From Pogostemon cablin (taxonomy: Eukaryota; Streptophyta; Magnoliopsida; Lamiales; Lamiaceae): a DNA stretch of 64,000 nucleotides. Positions 15,401 through 31,226 of this stretch are shown in pieces (the first letter of the stretch is position 1; every line of letters starts with the position of its first letter). The notes below the pieces were generated by a model. The model was given only the letters and a program-made list of their open reading frames with translations. It was not told the DNA's origin and did not search any database. The stretch lies in the NCBI GenBank assembly GCA_023678885.1, contig JAHCLQ010000884.1, positions 1-64,000 of the forward strand. Reading direction: 5' to 3'. Made by a program: the position numbers and the translations under genes.

Positions 15401-16535
15401 CTTCATTACGATCAACATTTTTACTTCATTACGATCAACATTTACTTTGTTTCGATGCATATTTCCTTCATTTCGATGCATATTTCCTCTGTTTTGTGTA
15501 TATTTATTTCATTTTGATGTATTTTTACTTCATTTCGATGCATATTTCCATTATTTTGATGCATATTTACTTCATTACGACCAACATTTCATTCGTTTTT
15601 ATGCATATTTATTTCGTTTTGATGCATATTTCTTTCGTTTGATTGATATTTACTTCATTTTGATGCGTATTTACTAAAATACGATCAATATTTCTTTCGT
15701 TTCGATTCATATTTACTTCATTTTGATGGATATTTACTTTATTACGATCAACAATTCTTTCATTTCTATGCATATTTACTTCATTTTGATGCATATTTAC
15801 TTCATTACGATCAACATTTCCTTTGATTCAATGCATAATTCCATCATTTATATGCATATTTCCTTTGTTTCGATGTATATTTACTTTATTTTGATGCATA
15901 TTTAATTCATTTCGATGCATATTTCCTTCATTACGGTCAACATTTCCTTCATTAAGATGCATATTTCCTTCATTTTGATGCATATTTACTTCATTACGAT
16001 CAATATTTCATTCGTTTTGATGCATATTTACTTCATTTTGATGCATATTTACTTCATTACGATCAATATTTTCTTCGTTTCGTTGTATATTTCCTTCATT
16101 TCGATGTATATTTACTTCATTTAGATGCAAATTTATTTCGTTTCGATGCATATTTCTTTCATTTTGATGCATATTTAGTTCATTTCGATGCATATTTCCT
16201 TCATTACGATCAACATTTCCTTCGTTTTGAAGCATATATCCTTCATTTTGATGCATATTTACTTTATTACGATCAATATTTCCTTCGTTTTGATGCATCT
16301 TTACTTCATTTTGATGCATATTTACTTCATTACGATCAACATTTTCTTCGTTTCGATGTATATTTTCTTCATTTCAATGCATATTTACTTCATTTAGATG
16401 CAAAATTACTTCGTTTCGATGCATATTTCCTTCATTTTGATGCATATTTACTTCATTACGATCAACATTTCCTTAATTTTTATGCATGTTTCCTTCATGT
16501 TGATGCATATTTACTCACTACGATCAATATTTCCT
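12425..16535 (+). repeat. 4,111-bp HOR, copy 1
   Basis: First of three head-to-tail copies. The first ~110 bp differ from copy 2 at a few sites (for example near 12,456, 12,464 and 12,540), and I saw essentially no differences in the rest. Sequence before 12,425 does not align with the end of this copy at a 4,111-bp offset, so the tandem block starts here. The unit contains diverged sub-blocks of about 0.9-1.7 kb, each marked by a GATTCAATGCATAATTCC-type monomer (near 13,460, 14,945 and 15,830). Confidence 0.92.
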
Positions 16536-19500
16536 TTGTTTCGATGCATATTTACTTCATTTTAATGCATATTTTCCTCATTACGATCAACATTTCCTTC
16601 ATTTCAATTCATATTTCTTTCGTTTCGATGCATATTTACTTCATTTTGATGCATATTTGCTTCATTACGATCAACATTTCCTTTTTTTCGATGCATATTT
16701 ACTTTATTTTTATTCATATTTTCTTCATTTTGATGCATATTTCCTTTATTAAGATCAATATTTCCTTCGTTTTGATGCATATTTTCTTCATTTTGACGCA
16801 TATTTACTTCATCACGATCAATATTTCCTTCGTTTTGATACATATTTACTTAATTTTGATGCATATTTACTTCATTACGATCAATATTTTCTTGTTTCGA
16901 TGTATATTTCCTTCATTTCGATTCATATTTACTTAATTTAGATGCATATTTACTTCGATTCGATGCATATTTCCTTCATTTTGATGCATATTTACTTCAT
17001 TACGATCAAAATTTCCTTTTTTTTATGCATATTTCCTTCATTTTAATGAATATTTACCTCATTACGATCAACATTTCCTTTGTTTCGATGCATATTTCCT
17101 TCATTTCGACGCATATTTCCTTTGTTTCGATGTATATTTACTTCATTTTGATGCATATTTACTTCATTACGATCAACATTTTTACTTCATTACGATCAAC
17201 ATTTCCTTTGTTTCGATGCATATATCCTTCATTTCGATGCATATTTCCTCTGTTTTGTGTATATTTACTTCATTTTGATGTATTTTTACTTCATTTCGAT
17301 GCATATTTCCTTTGTTTTGATGCATATTTACTTCATTACGACCAACATTTCATTCGTTTTTATGCATATTTATTTCGTTTTTATGCATATTTTTTTTCTT
17401 TTCGATTGATATTTACTTCATTTTGATGCGTATTTACTAAATTACGATCAATATTTCTTTCGTTTCGATGCATATTTACTTCATTTTGATGGATATTTAC
17501 TTTATTAAGATCAACATTTCTTTCATTTCAATGCATATTTACTTCATTACGATCAACATTTCCTTTAATTCAATGCATAATTCCGACATTTCCAAGCATA
17601 TTTCCTTTGTTTCGATGTATATTTACTTTATTTTGATTCATATTTACTTCATTTCGATGCATATTTCCTTCATCACGATCAACATTTCCTTCATTATGAT
17701 GCATATTTCCTTCATTTTGATGCATATTTACTTCATTACGATCACTATTTCATCGTTTTGATGCATATTTACTTCATTTTGATGCATATTTATTTCATTA
17801 CAATCAACATTTTCTTCGTTTTGATATATATTTCCTTCATTTCGATGCATATTTACTTCATTTAGATGCATATTTACTTCGTTTCGATGCATATTTCTTT
17901 CATTTTGATACATATTTACTTCATTACGTTCAACATTTCCTTCATTTTTATGCATATTTCCTTCATTTTGATGCATATTTACTTCATTACGATCAACATT
18001 TCCTTTGTTTCGATTCATATTTACTTCATTTTAATGCATATTTACCTCATTACGATCAACATTTCCTTCATTTCAATTCATATTTCTTTTGTTTCGATGC
18101 ATATTTACTTCATTTTGATGCATATTTACTTCATTACGATCAACATTTCCTTTTTTCAATGCAAATTTCTTTATTTTTATGCATATTTTCTTCATTTTTA
18201 TGCATATTTGCTTCATTAAGATCAATATTTCTTTCGTTTTAATGCATATTTCCATCATGTTGATGCATATTTACTTCATCACGATCAATATTTCCTTCGT
18301 TTTGATACATATTTACTTAATTTTGATGCATATTTCCTTCATTTCGATGCATATTTACTTAATTTAGATGCATATTTACTTCGTTTCGATGCATATTTCC
18401 TTCATTTTGATGCATATTTACTTCATTACAATCAAAATTTCCTTTGTTTTTATGCTTATTTCCTTCATTTTAATGAATATTTACCTAATTACGATCAATA
18501 TTTCCTTTGTTTCGATTCATATTTCTTTCGTTTCGATTCATATTTACTTCATTTTGTTGCATGTTTACTTCGTTACGATCAACATTTCTTTGTTTCGATG
18601 CATATTTACTTCATTTTTATGCATATTTTTTTTCATTTTGATGCATATTTACTTCATTACGATCAACATTTCCTTTGTTTCGAAGCATATTTCCTTCATT
18701 TCGACGCATATTTCATTTGTTTCGATGTATATTTACTTCATTTTGATGTATTTTTACTTCATTTCGCTGCATATTTCCTTTATTTTGATGGAAATTTACT
18801 TCATTACGACAAACATTTCATTCGTTTTTATGCATATTTATTTCGTTTTGATGCATATTTCTTTCGTTTCTATTGATATTTACTTCATTTTGATGCGTAT
18901 TCACTAAATTACGATCAACATTTCCTTCGTTTTAATGCATATTTACTTCATTTTGATGGATATTTACTTTATTACGATCACCATTTCTTTCATTTCAATG
19001 CATATTTACTTCATTTTGATGCATATTTACATTATTATGATCAACATTTCCTTTGATATGATGCATAATTCCATCATTTCCATACATATTTCCTTTGTTT
19101 CGATGTATATTTACTTCATTTTAAGGCATATTTCCTTCATTTCGATGCATATTTACTTCTTTTAGATGCATATTTAATTCGTTTAGATGCATATTTCCTT
19201 CATTTTGATACATATTTACTTCATTACGATCAACATTTCCTTCGTTTTTATGCATATTTCCTTCATTTTGATGAATATTTAATCATTACGATCAACATTT
19301 TCTTTGTTTCAATGCATATTTACTTCATTATAATGCATATTTACCTCATTACGATCAACATTTCCTTCATTTCAATTCATATTTCTTTCGTTTAGATGCA
19401 TATTTACTTCATTTTGATGCATATTTACTTCGTTACGATCAACATTTCCTTCGTTTCGATGCATATTTACTTCATTTTTATGCATATTTCCTTCATTTTG

Positions 19501-20646
19501 ATGAATATTTACTTCATTACGATCAACATTTTTACTTCATTACGATCAACATTTACTTTGTTTCGATGCATATTTCCTTCATTTCGATGCATATTTCCTC
19601 TGTTTTGTGTATATTTATTTCATTTTGATGTATTTTTACTTCATTTCGATGCATATTTCCATTATTTTGATGCATATTTACTTCATTACGACCAACATTT
19701 CATTCGTTTTTATGCATATTTATTTCGTTTTGATGCATATTTCTTTCGTTTGATTGATATTTACTTCATTTTGATGCGTATTTACTAAAATACGATCAAT
19801 ATTTCTTTCGTTTCGATTCATATTTACTTCATTTTGATGGATATTTACTTTATTACGATCAACAATTCTTTCATTTCTATGCATATTTACTTCATTTTGA
19901 TGCATATTTACTTCATTACGATCAACATTTCCTTTGATTCAATGCATAATTCCATCATTTATATGCATATTTCCTTTGTTTCGATGTATATTTACTTTAT
20001 TTTGATGCATATTTAATTCATTTCGATGCATATTTCCTTCATTACGGTCAACATTTCCTTCATTAAGATGCATATTTCCTTCATTTTGATGCATATTTAC
20101 TTCATTACGATCAATATTTCATTCGTTTTGATGCATATTTACTTCATTTTGATGCATATTTACTTCATTACGATCAATATTTTCTTCGTTTCGTTGTATA
20201 TTTCCTTCATTTCGATGTATATTTACTTCATTTAGATGCAAATTTATTTCGTTTCGATGCATATTTCTTTCATTTTGATGCATATTTAGTTCATTTCGAT
20301 GCATATTTCCTTCATTACGATCAACATTTCCTTCGTTTTGAAGCATATATCCTTCATTTTGATGCATATTTACTTTATTACGATCAATATTTCCTTCGTT
20401 TTGATGCATCTTTACTTCATTTTGATGCATATTTACTTCATTACGATCAACATTTTCTTCGTTTCGATGTATATTTTCTTCATTTCAATGCATATTTACT
20501 TCATTTAGATGCAAAATTACTTCGTTTCGATGCATATTTCCTTCATTTTGATGCATATTTACTTCATTACGATCAACATTTCCTTAATTTTTATGCATGT
20601 TTCCTTCATGTTGATGCATATTTACTCACTACGATCAATATTTCCT
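16536..20646 (+). repeat. 4,111-bp HOR, copy 2
   Basis: Nearly identical to copy 1 and copy 3 at 4,111-bp offsets. Landmarks fall at exact spacing: ATATTTGCTTC at 12,542, 16,653 and 20,764, and internal segments at 14,257, 18,368 and 22,479. The unit is 195 monomers plus 16 bp because several monomers carry fixed small indels. It is not divisible by three, so successive copies are one base out of frame with each other. Confidence 0.93.
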
Positions 20647-23600
20647 TTGTTTCGATGCATATTTACTTCATTTTAATGCATATTTTCCTCATTACGATCA
20701 ACATTTCCTTCATTTCAATTCATATTTCTTTCGTTTCGATGCATATTTACTTCATTTTGATGCATATTTGCTTCATTACGATCAACATTTCCTTTTTTTC
20801 GATGCATATTTACTTTATTTTTATTCATATTTTCTTCATTTTGATGCATATTTCCTTTATTAAGATCAATATTTCCTTCGTTTTGATGCATATTTTCTTC
20901 ATTTTGACGCATATTTACTTCATCACGATCAATATTTCCTTCGTTTTGATACATATTTACTTAATTTTGATGCATATTTACTTCATTACGATCAATATTT
21001 TCTTGTTTCGATGTATATTTCCTTCATTTCGATTCATATTTACTTAATTTAGATGCATATTTACTTCGATTCGATGCATATTTCCTTCATTTTGATGCAT
21101 ATTTACTTCATTACGATCAAAATTTCCTTTTTTTTATGCATATTTCCTTCATTTTAATGAATATTTACCTCATTACGATCAACATTTCCTTTGTTTCGAT
21201 GCATATTTCCTTCATTTCGACGCATATTTCCTTTGTTTCGATGTATATTTACTTCATTTTGATGCATATTTACTTCATTACGATCAACATTTTTACTTCA
21301 TTACGATCAACATTTCCTTTGTTTCGATGCATATATCCTTCATTTCGATGCATATTTCCTCTGTTTTGTGTATATTTACTTCATTTTGATGTATTTTTAC
21401 TTCATTTCGATGCATATTTCCTTTGTTTTGATGCATATTTACTTCATTACGACCAACATTTCATTCGTTTTTATGCATATTTATTTCGTTTTTATGCATA
21501 TTTTTTTTCTTTTCGATTGATATTTACTTCATTTTGATGCGTATTTACTAAATTACGATCAATATTTCTTTCGTTTCGATGCATATTTACTTCATTTTGA
21601 TGGATATTTACTTTATTAAGATCAACATTTCTTTCATTTCAATGCATATTTACTTCATTACGATCAACATTTCCTTTAATTCAATGCATAATTCCGACAT
21701 TTCCAAGCATATTTCCTTTGTTTCGATGTATATTTACTTTATTTTGATTCATATTTACTTCATTTCGATGCATATTTCCTTCATCACGATCAACATTTCC
21801 TTCATTATGATGCATATTTCCTTCATTTTGATGCATATTTACTTCATTACGATCACTATTTCATCGTTTTGATGCATATTTACTTCATTTTGATGCATAT
21901 TTATTTCATTACAATCAACATTTTCTTCGTTTTGATATATATTTCCTTCATTTCGATGAATATTTACTTCATTTAGATGCATATTTACTTCGTTTCGATG
22001 CATATTTCTTTCATTTTGATACATATTTACTTCATTACGTTCAACATTTCCTTCATTTTTATGCATATTTCCTTCATTTTGATGCATATTTACTTCATTA
22101 CGATCAACATTTCCTTTGTTTCGATTCATATTTACTTCATTTTAATGCATATTTACCTCATTACGATCAACATTTCCTTCATTTCAATTCATATTTCTTT
22201 TGTTTCGATGCATATTTACTTCATTTTGATGCATATTTACTTCATTACGATCAACATTTCCTTTTTTCAATGCAAATTTCTTTATTTTTATGCATATTTT
22301 CTTCATTTTTATGCATATTTGCTTCATTAAGATCAATATTTCTTTCGTTTTAATGCATATTTCCATCATGTTGATGCATATTTACTTCATCACGATCAAT
22401 ATTTCCTTCGTTTTGATACATATTTACTTAATTTTGATGCATATTTCCTTCATTTCGATGCATATTTACTTAATTTAGATGCATATTTACTTCGTTTCGA
22501 TGCATATTTCCTTCATTTTGATGCATATTTACTTCATTACAATCAAAATTTCCTTTGTTTTTATGCTTATTTCCTTCATTTTAATGAATATTTACCTAAT
22601 TACGATCAATATTTCCTTTGTTTCGATTCATATTTCTTTCGTTTCGATTCATATTTACTTCATTTTGTTGCATGTTTACTTCGTTACGATCAACATTTCT
22701 TTGTTTCGATGCATATTTACTTCATTTTTATGCATATTTTTTTTCATTTTGATGCATATTTACTTCATTACGATCAACATTTCCTTTGTTTCGAAGCATA
22801 TTTCCTTCATTTCGACGCATATTTCATTTGTTTCGATGTATATTTACTTCATTTTGATGTATTTTTACTTCATTTCGCTGCATATTTCCTTTATTTTGAT
22901 GGAAATTTACTTCATTACGACAAACATTTCATTCGTTTTTATGCATATTTATTTCGTTTTGATGCATATTTCTTTCGTTTCTATTGATATTTACTTCATT
23001 TTGATGCGTATTCACTAAATTACGATCAACATTTCCTTCGTTTTAATGCATATTTACTTCATTTTGATGGATATTTACTTTATTACGATCACCATTTCTT
23101 TCATTTCAATGCATATTTACTTCATTTTGATGCATATTTACATTATTATGATCAACATTTCCTTTGATATGATGCATAATTCCATCATTTCCATACATAT
23201 TTCCTTTGTTTCGATGTATATTTACTTCATTTTAAGGCATATTTCCTTCATTTCGATGCATATTTACTTCTTTTAGATGCATATTTAATTCGTTTAGATG
23301 CATATTTCCTTCATTTTGATACATATTTACTTCATTACGATCAACATTTCCTTCGTTTTTATGCATATTTCCTTCATTTTGATGAATATTTAATCATTAC
23401 GATCAACATTTTCTTTGTTTCAATGCATATTTACTTCATTATAATGCATATTTACCTCATTACGATCAACATTTCCTTCATTTCAATTCATATTTCTTTC
23501 GTTTAGATGCATATTTACTTCATTTTGATGCATATTTACTTCGTTACGATCAACATTTCCTTCGTTTCGATGCATATTTACTTCATTTTTATGCATATTT

Positions 23601-24757
23601 CCTTCATTTTGATGAATATTTACTTCATTACGATCAACATTTTTACTTCATTACGATCAACATTTACTTTGTTTCGATGCATATTTCCTTCATTTCGATG
23701 CATATTTCCTCTGTTTTGTGTATATTTATTTCATTTTGATGTATTTTTACTTCATTTCGATGCATATTTCCATTATTTTGATGCATATTTACTTCATTAC
23801 GACCAACATTTCATTCGTTTTTATGCATATTTATTTCGTTTTGATGCATATTTCTTTCGTTTGATTGATATTTACTTCATTTTGATGCGTATTTACTAAA
23901 ATACGATCAATATTTCTTTCGTTTCGATTCATATTTACTTCATTTTGATGGATATTTACTTTATTACGATCAACAATTCTTTCATTTCTATGCATATTTA
24001 CTTCATTTTGATGCATATTTACTTCATTACGATCAACATTTCCTTTGATTCAATGCATAATTCCATCATTTATATGCATATTTCCTTTGTTTCGATGTAT
24101 ATTTACTTTATTTTGATGCATATTTAATTCATTTCGATGCATATTTCCTTCATTACGGTCAACATTTCCTTCATTAAGATGCATATTTCCTTCATTTTGA
24201 TGCATATTTACTTCATTACGATCAATATTTCATTCGTTTTGATGCATATTTACTTCATTTTGATGCATATTTACTTCATTACGATCAATATTTTCTTCGT
24301 TTCGTTGTATATTTCCTTCATTTCGATGTATATTTACTTCATTTAGATGCAAATTTATTTCGTTTCGATGCATATTTCTTTCATTTTGATGCATATTTAG
24401 TTCATTTCGATGCATATTTCCTTCATTACGATCAACATTTCCTTCGTTTTGAAGCATATATCCTTCATTTTGATGCATATTTACTTTATTACGATCAATA
24501 TTTCCTTCGTTTTGATGCATCTTTACTTCATTTTGATGCATATTTACTTCATTACGATCAACATTTTCTTCGTTTCGATGTATATTTTCTTCATTTCGAT
24601 GCATATTTACTTCATTTAGATGCAAAATTACTTCGTTTCGATGCATATTTCCTTCATTTTGATGCATATTTACTTCATTACGATCAACATTTCCTTAATT
24701 TTTATGCATGTTTCCTTCATGTTGATGCATATTTACTCACTACGATCAATATTTCCT
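20647..24757 (+). repeat. 4,111-bp HOR, copy 3
   Basis: Third near-identical copy. Differences from copy 2 include a C-to-A change near 21,959 (GATGAATATT for GATGCATATT) and A-to-G near 24,598 (TTTCGATG for TTTCAATG). Similarity at this period continues for about 85 bp beyond the unit and stops near 24,842, where the sequence switches to the 3.3-kb-type family. Confidence 0.92.
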
Positions 24758-27473
24758 TTGTTTCGATGCATATTTACTTCATTTTAATGCATATTTTCCT
24801 CATTACGATCAACATTTCCTTCATTTCAATTCATATTTCTTTCATTTCGATGCATATTTACTTAATTTTGATGCATATTTACTTCGTTACGATGAACATT
24901 TCTTTCATTTCGATGCATATTTCCTAAATTTTTATGCATATTTTCTTCATTTTGATGCATGTTTACTTCATTACGATCAACATTTTTACTTCATTACGAT
25001 CAACATTTCCTTTGTTTCGATGCTTATTTCCTTCATTTCGACGCATATTTCTTTAGTTTCGATGTATATTTACTTCATTTTGATGTATTTTTACTTCATT
25101 TCGATGCATATTTCCTTTATTTTGATGCATATTTACTTCATTACGATCAAAATTTCCTTTTTTATGCATATTTCCTTCATTTTAATGAATATTTACCTCA
25201 TTACGATCAATATTTACTTTGTTTCGATTCATATTTCTTTCGTTTCGATTCATATTTACTTCATTTTGATGCATGTTTACTTCGTACGATCAACATTTCC
25301 TTCGTTTCGATGCATATTTAATTCATTTTTATGCATATTTATTTCATTTTGATGCATATTTACTTCATTACGATAAACATTTCCTTTGTTTCGATGCATG
25401 TTTCCTACATTTCGACTCATATTTCCTTTGTTTTGATGTATATTTACTTCGTTTTGAAGCATATTTACTTCATTACGATCAATATTTCCTTCGTTTTGAT
25501 GTATATTTACTTCATTTTGATGCATATTTACTTCATTACGATCAATATTTTCTTCGTTTCGTTGTATATTTCCTTCATTTCGATGTATATTTACTTTATT
25601 TAGATGCAAATTTACTTCGTTTCGATGCATATTTCTTTCATTTTGATGCATATTTAGTTCATTTCGATGCATATTTCCTTCATTACGATCAACATTTCCT
25701 TCGTTTTGAAGCATATATCCTTCATTTTGATGCATATTTACTTTATTACGATCAATATTTCCTTCGTTTGGATGCATCTTTACTTTATTTTGATGCATAT
25801 TTACTTCATTACGATCAACATTTTCTTCGTTTCGATGTATATTTTCTTCATTTCGATGCATATTTACTTCATTTAGATGCAAAATTACTTCGTTTCGATG
25901 CATATTTCCTTCATTTTGATGGATATTTACTTCATTACGATCAACATTTCCTTCATTTTTATGCATGTTTCCTTCATGTTGATGCATATTTACTTCACTA
26001 CGATCAATATTTCCTTTGTTTCGATGCATATTTACTTCATTTTAATGCATATGTTCCTCATTACGATCAACATTTCCTTCGTTTCAATTCATATTTCTTT
26101 CATTTCGATGCATATTTACTTAATTTTGATGCATATTTACTTCGTTACGATGAACATTTCTTTCATTTCGATGCATATTTCCTAAATTTTTATGCATATT
26201 TTTTTCATTTTGATGCATATTTACTTCATTACGATCAACATTTTTACTTCATTACGATCAACATTTCCTTTGTTTCGATGCTTATTTCCTTCATTTCGAT
26301 GCATATTTCTTTAGTTTCGATGTATATTTACTTCATTTTGATGTATTTTTACTTCATTTCGATGCATATTTCCTTTATTTTGATGCATATTTACTTCATT
26401 ACGATCAAGATTTCCTTCGTTTTTATGCATATTTATTTCATTTTGATGCATATTTCTTTCGTTTCGATTGATATTTACTTCATTTTGATGCGTATTTACT
26501 AAATTACGATCAACGTTTCCTTCGTTTCGAGGCATATTTACTTTATTTTGAAGGATATTTATCTCATTACGATCAACATTTCCTTTGCTTCAATTCATAT
26601 TTCTTTCGTTTCAGTTCATATTTACTTCATTTTGATGCATATTTACTTCGTTACGATCAACATTTCCTTCGTTTCGATGCATATTTACTTCATTTTTATG
26701 CATATTTCCTTCATTTTGATGCATATTTACTTCATTACGATCAACATTTTTACTTCATTACGATCAACATTTACTTTGTTTCGATGCATATTTCCTTCAT
26801 TTCGATGCATATTTCCTCTGTTTTGTGTATATTTACTTCATTTTGATGTATTTTACTTCATTTCGATGCATATTTCCTTTATTTTGACGCATATTTACTT
26901 CATTACGACCAACATTTCATTCGTTTTTATGCATATTTATTTCGTTTTGATGCATATTTCTTTCGTTTAGATTGATATTTACTTCATTTTGATGCGTATT
27001 TACTAAATTACGATTAATATTTCCTTCGTTTCGATGCATATTTACTTCATTTTGATGGATATTTACTTTATTACGATCAACATTTCTTTCATTTCAATGC
27101 ATATTTACTTCATTTTGATGCATATTTACTTCATTACGGTTAATATTTTCTTCATTAAGATGCATATTTCCTTCATTTTGATGCATATTTACTTCATTAC
27201 GATCAATATTTCATTCGTTTTGATGCATATTTACTTCATTTTGATGCATATTTACTTCATTACGATAAACATTTTCTTCGTTTCGATGTATATTTCCTTC
27301 ATTTTGATGCATATTTACTTCATTTTGATGCATATTTACTTCGTTTTGATGCGTATTTCTTTCATTTTGATACATATTTACTTCATTACGTTCAACATTT
27401 CCTTCGTTTTTATGCATATTTCCTTCATTTTGTTGCTATTTACTTCATTACGACCAACATTTCCTTAGTTTCG
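24758..27473 (+). repeat. Mosaic satellite block related to 31.5-34 kb and to the first 7 kb
   Basis: After the 4,111-bp tract the monomer order changes to that seen in the first 7 kb and again at 31.5-34 kb. Alignments include 25,277 with 31,818 (offset 6,541), 25,667 with 32,334 and 26,548 with 33,214 (offset about 6,667). The 126-bp change in offset is six monomers and comes from a duplication in the later block. The segment 26,548-27,000 also resembles 3,226-3,680. From about 27,010 the order moves toward the 4,111-bp family. Confidence 0.75.
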
Positions 27474-30400
27474 ATGCATATTTACTTCATTTTAATACAT
27501 ATTTACCTCATTACGATCAACATTTCCTTCATTTCAATTCATATTTCTTTCGTTTCGATGCATATTTACTTCATTTTGATGCATATTTGCTTCATTACGA
27601 TCAACATTTCCTTTTTTTCGATGCATATTTACTTTATTTTTATTCATATTTTCTTCATTTTGATGCATATTTCCTTTATTAAGATCAATATTTCCTTCGT
27701 TTTGATGCATATTTTCTTCATTTTGACGCATATTTACTTCATCACGATCAATATTTCCTTCGTTTTGATACATATTTACTTAATTTTGATGCATATTTAC
27801 TTCATTACGATCATTATTTTCTTGTTTCGATGTATATTTCCTTCATTTCGATTCATATTTACTTAATTTAGATGCATATTTACTTCGATTCGATGCATAT
27901 TTCCTTCATTTTGATGCATATTTACTTCATTACGATCAAAATTTCCTTTTTTTATGCATATTTCCTTCATTTTAATGAATATTTACCTCATTACGATCAA
28001 CATTTCCTTTGTTTCGATGCATATTTCCTTCATTTCGACGCATATTTCCTTTGTTTCGATGTATATTTACTTCATTTTGATGCATATTTACTTCATTACG
28101 ATCAACATTTTTACTTCATTACGATCAACATTTCCTTTGTTTCGATGCATATATCCTTCATTTCGATGCATATTTCCTCTGTTTTGTGTATATTTACTTC
28201 ATTTTGATGTATTTTTACTTCATTTCGATGCATATTTCCTTTGTTTTGATGCATATTTACTTAATTACGACCAACATTTCATTCGTTTTTATGAATATTT
28301 ATTTCGTTTTTATGCATATTTTTTTTCTTTTCGATTGATATTTACTTCATTTTGATGCGTATTTACTAAATTACGATCAATATTTCTTTCGTTTCGATGC
28401 ATATTTACTTCATTTTGATGGATATTTACTTTATTAAGATCAACATTTCTTTCATTTCAATGCATATTTACTTCATTACGATCAACATTTCCTTTAATTC
28501 AATGCATAATTCCGACATTTCCAAGCATATTTCCTTTGTTTCGATGTATATTTACTTTATTTTGATTCATATTTACTTCATTTCAATGCATATTTCCTTC
28601 ATTACAATCAACATTTTCTTCGTTTTGATGTATATTTCCTTCATTTCGATGCATATTTACTTCATTTTGATGCATATTTACTTCGTTTCGATGCATATTT
28701 CTTTCATTTTGATACATATTTACTTCATTACGTTCAACATTTCCTTCATTTTTATGCATATTTCCTTCATTTTGATGCATATTTACTTCATTACGATCAA
28801 CATTTCCTTTGTTTCGATGCATATTTACTTCATTTTAATGCATATTTACCTCATTACGATCAACATTTCCTTCATTTCAATTCATATTTCTTTTGTTTCG
28901 ATGCATATTTACTTCATTTTGATGCATATTTACTTCATTACGATCAACATTTCCTTTTTTCAATGCAAAATTCTTTATTTTTATGCATATTTTCTTCATT
29001 TTTATGCATATTTCCTTCATTAAGATCAATATTTCTTTCGTTTTAATGCATATTTCCATCATGTTGAGGCATATTTACTTCATCACGATCAATATTTCCT
29101 TCGTTTTGATACATATTTACTTAATTTTGATGCATATTTACTTCATTACGATCAACATCTTCTTGTTTCGATGTATATTTCCTTCATTTCGATGCATATT
29201 TACTTAATTTAGATACATATTTACTTCGTTTCGATGCATATTTCCTTCATTTTGATGCATATTTACTTCATTACAGTCAAAATTTCCTTTGTTTTTATGC
29301 ATATTTCATTCATTTTAATGAATATTTACCAAATTACGATCAATATTTCCTTTGTTTCGATTCATATTTCTTTCGTTTCGATTCATATTTACTTCATTTT
29401 GTTGCATGTTTACTTCGTTACGATCAACATTTCTTCGTTTCGATGCATATTTACTTCATTTTTATGCATATTTTTTTCATTTTGATGCATATTTACTTCA
29501 TTACGATCAACATTTCCTTTGTTTCGAAGCATATTTCCTTCATTTCGACGCATATTTCCTTTGTTTCGATGTATATTTACTTCATTTTGATGTATTTTTA
29601 CTTTATTTCGCTGCATATTTCCTTTATTTTGATGCAAATTTACTTCATTACGACCGACATTTCATTCGTTTTTATGCATATTTATTTCGTTTTGATGCAT
29701 ATTTCTTTCGTTTCTATTGATATTTACTTCATTTTGATGCGTATTCACTAAATTACGATCAACATTTCCTTCGTTTTAATGCATATTTACTTCATTTTGA
29801 TGGATATTTACTTTATTACGATCACCATTTCTTTCATTTCAATGCATATTTACTTCATTTTGATGCATATTTACATTATTATGATCAACATTTCCTTTGA
29901 TATGATGCATAATTCCATCATTTCCATACATATTTCCTTTGTTTCGATGCATATTTACTTCATTTTAAGGCATATTTCCTTCATTTCGATGCATATTTAC
30001 TTCTTTTGGATGCATATTTACTTCGTTTAGAAGCATATTTCCTTCATTTTGATACATATTTACTTCATTACGATCAACATTTCCTTCGTTTTTATGCATA
30101 TTTCCTTCATTTTGATGAATATTTAATTCATTACGATCAACATTTTCTTTGTTTCAATGTATATTTACTTCATTATAATGCATATTTACCTCATTACGAT
30201 CAACATTTCCTTCATTTCAATTCATATTTCTTTCGTTTAGATGCATATTTACTTCATTTTGATGCATATTTACTTCGTTACGATCAACATTTCCTTCGTT
30301 TCGATGCATATTTACTTCATTTTTATGCATATTTCCTTCATTTTGATGAATATTTACTTCATTACGATCAACATTTTTACTTCATTACGATCAACATTTA

Positions 30401-31226
30401 CTTTGTTTCGATGCATATTTCCTTCATTTCGATGCATATTTCCTCTGTTTTGTGTATATTTATTTCATTTTGATGTATTTTTACTTCATTTCGATGCATA
30501 TTTCCTTTATTTTGATGCATATTTACTTCATTACGACCAACATTTCATTCGTTTTTATGCATATTTATTTCGTTTTGATGCATATTTCTTTCGTTTGATT
30601 GATATTTACTTCATTTTGATGCGTATTTACTAAAATACGATCAATATTTCTTTCGTTTCGATTCATATTTACTTCATTTTGATGGATATTTACTTTATTA
30701 CGATCAACAATTCTTTCATTTCTATGCATATTTACTTCATTTTGATGCATATTTACTTCATTACGATCAACATTTCCTTTGATTCAATGCATAATTCCAT
30801 CATTTATATGCATATTTCCTATGTTTCGATGTATATTTACTTTATTTTGATGCATATTTAATTCATTTCGATGCATATTTCCTTCATTACGGTCAACATT
30901 TCCTTCATTAAGATGCATATTTCCTTCATTTTGATGCATATTTACTTCATTACGATCAATATTTCATTCGTTTTGATGCATATTTACTTCATTTTGATGC
31001 ATATTTACTTCATTACGATAAACATTTTCTTCGTTTCGATGTATATTTCCTTCATTTCGATGCATATTTACTTCATTTAGATGCATATTTACTTCGTTTT
31101 GATGCGTCTTTCTTTCATTTTGATACGTATTTACTTCATTACGTTCAACATTTCCTTCGTTTTTATGCATATTTCCTTCATTTTGATGCTATTTACTTCA
31201 TTACGACCAACATTTCCTTAGTTTCG
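27474..31226 (+). repeat. Diverged 3,753-bp relative of the 4,111-bp HOR
   Basis: Landmark ATATTTGCTTC occurs at 27,583 and 31,336, giving a 3,753-bp unit. The block follows the 4,111-bp order: 27,954 with 12,914 and 28,397 with 13,357 (offset 15,040). The offset then drops to 14,915 near 28,600 because about 125 bp present at 13,560-13,690 is missing. A further shift to 14,956 adds about 41 bp near 29,140-29,200. It is clearly less similar to the three 4,111-bp copies than they are to each other, so it lies outside the recent homogenisation. Confidence 0.8.

Noticed and set aside
12425..24757. Assembly duplication artefact as the source of the three 4,111-bp copies
   Set aside because: A few copy-specific changes (near 12,456, 21,959 and 24,598) suggest real distinct copies, although exact copy number cannot be confirmed from sequence alone.
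25273..26502. Longest plus-strand open frame (409 codons), and similar ones at 5,181-6,242, 42,697-43,557, 35,334-36,134, 48,122-48,898 and 61,291-62,064
   Set aside because: They are translations of the 21-bp monomer in stop-free frames, switch peptide type where monomer indels occur, and have no start context, domain or non-repeat sequence. Related copies are broken at different places.
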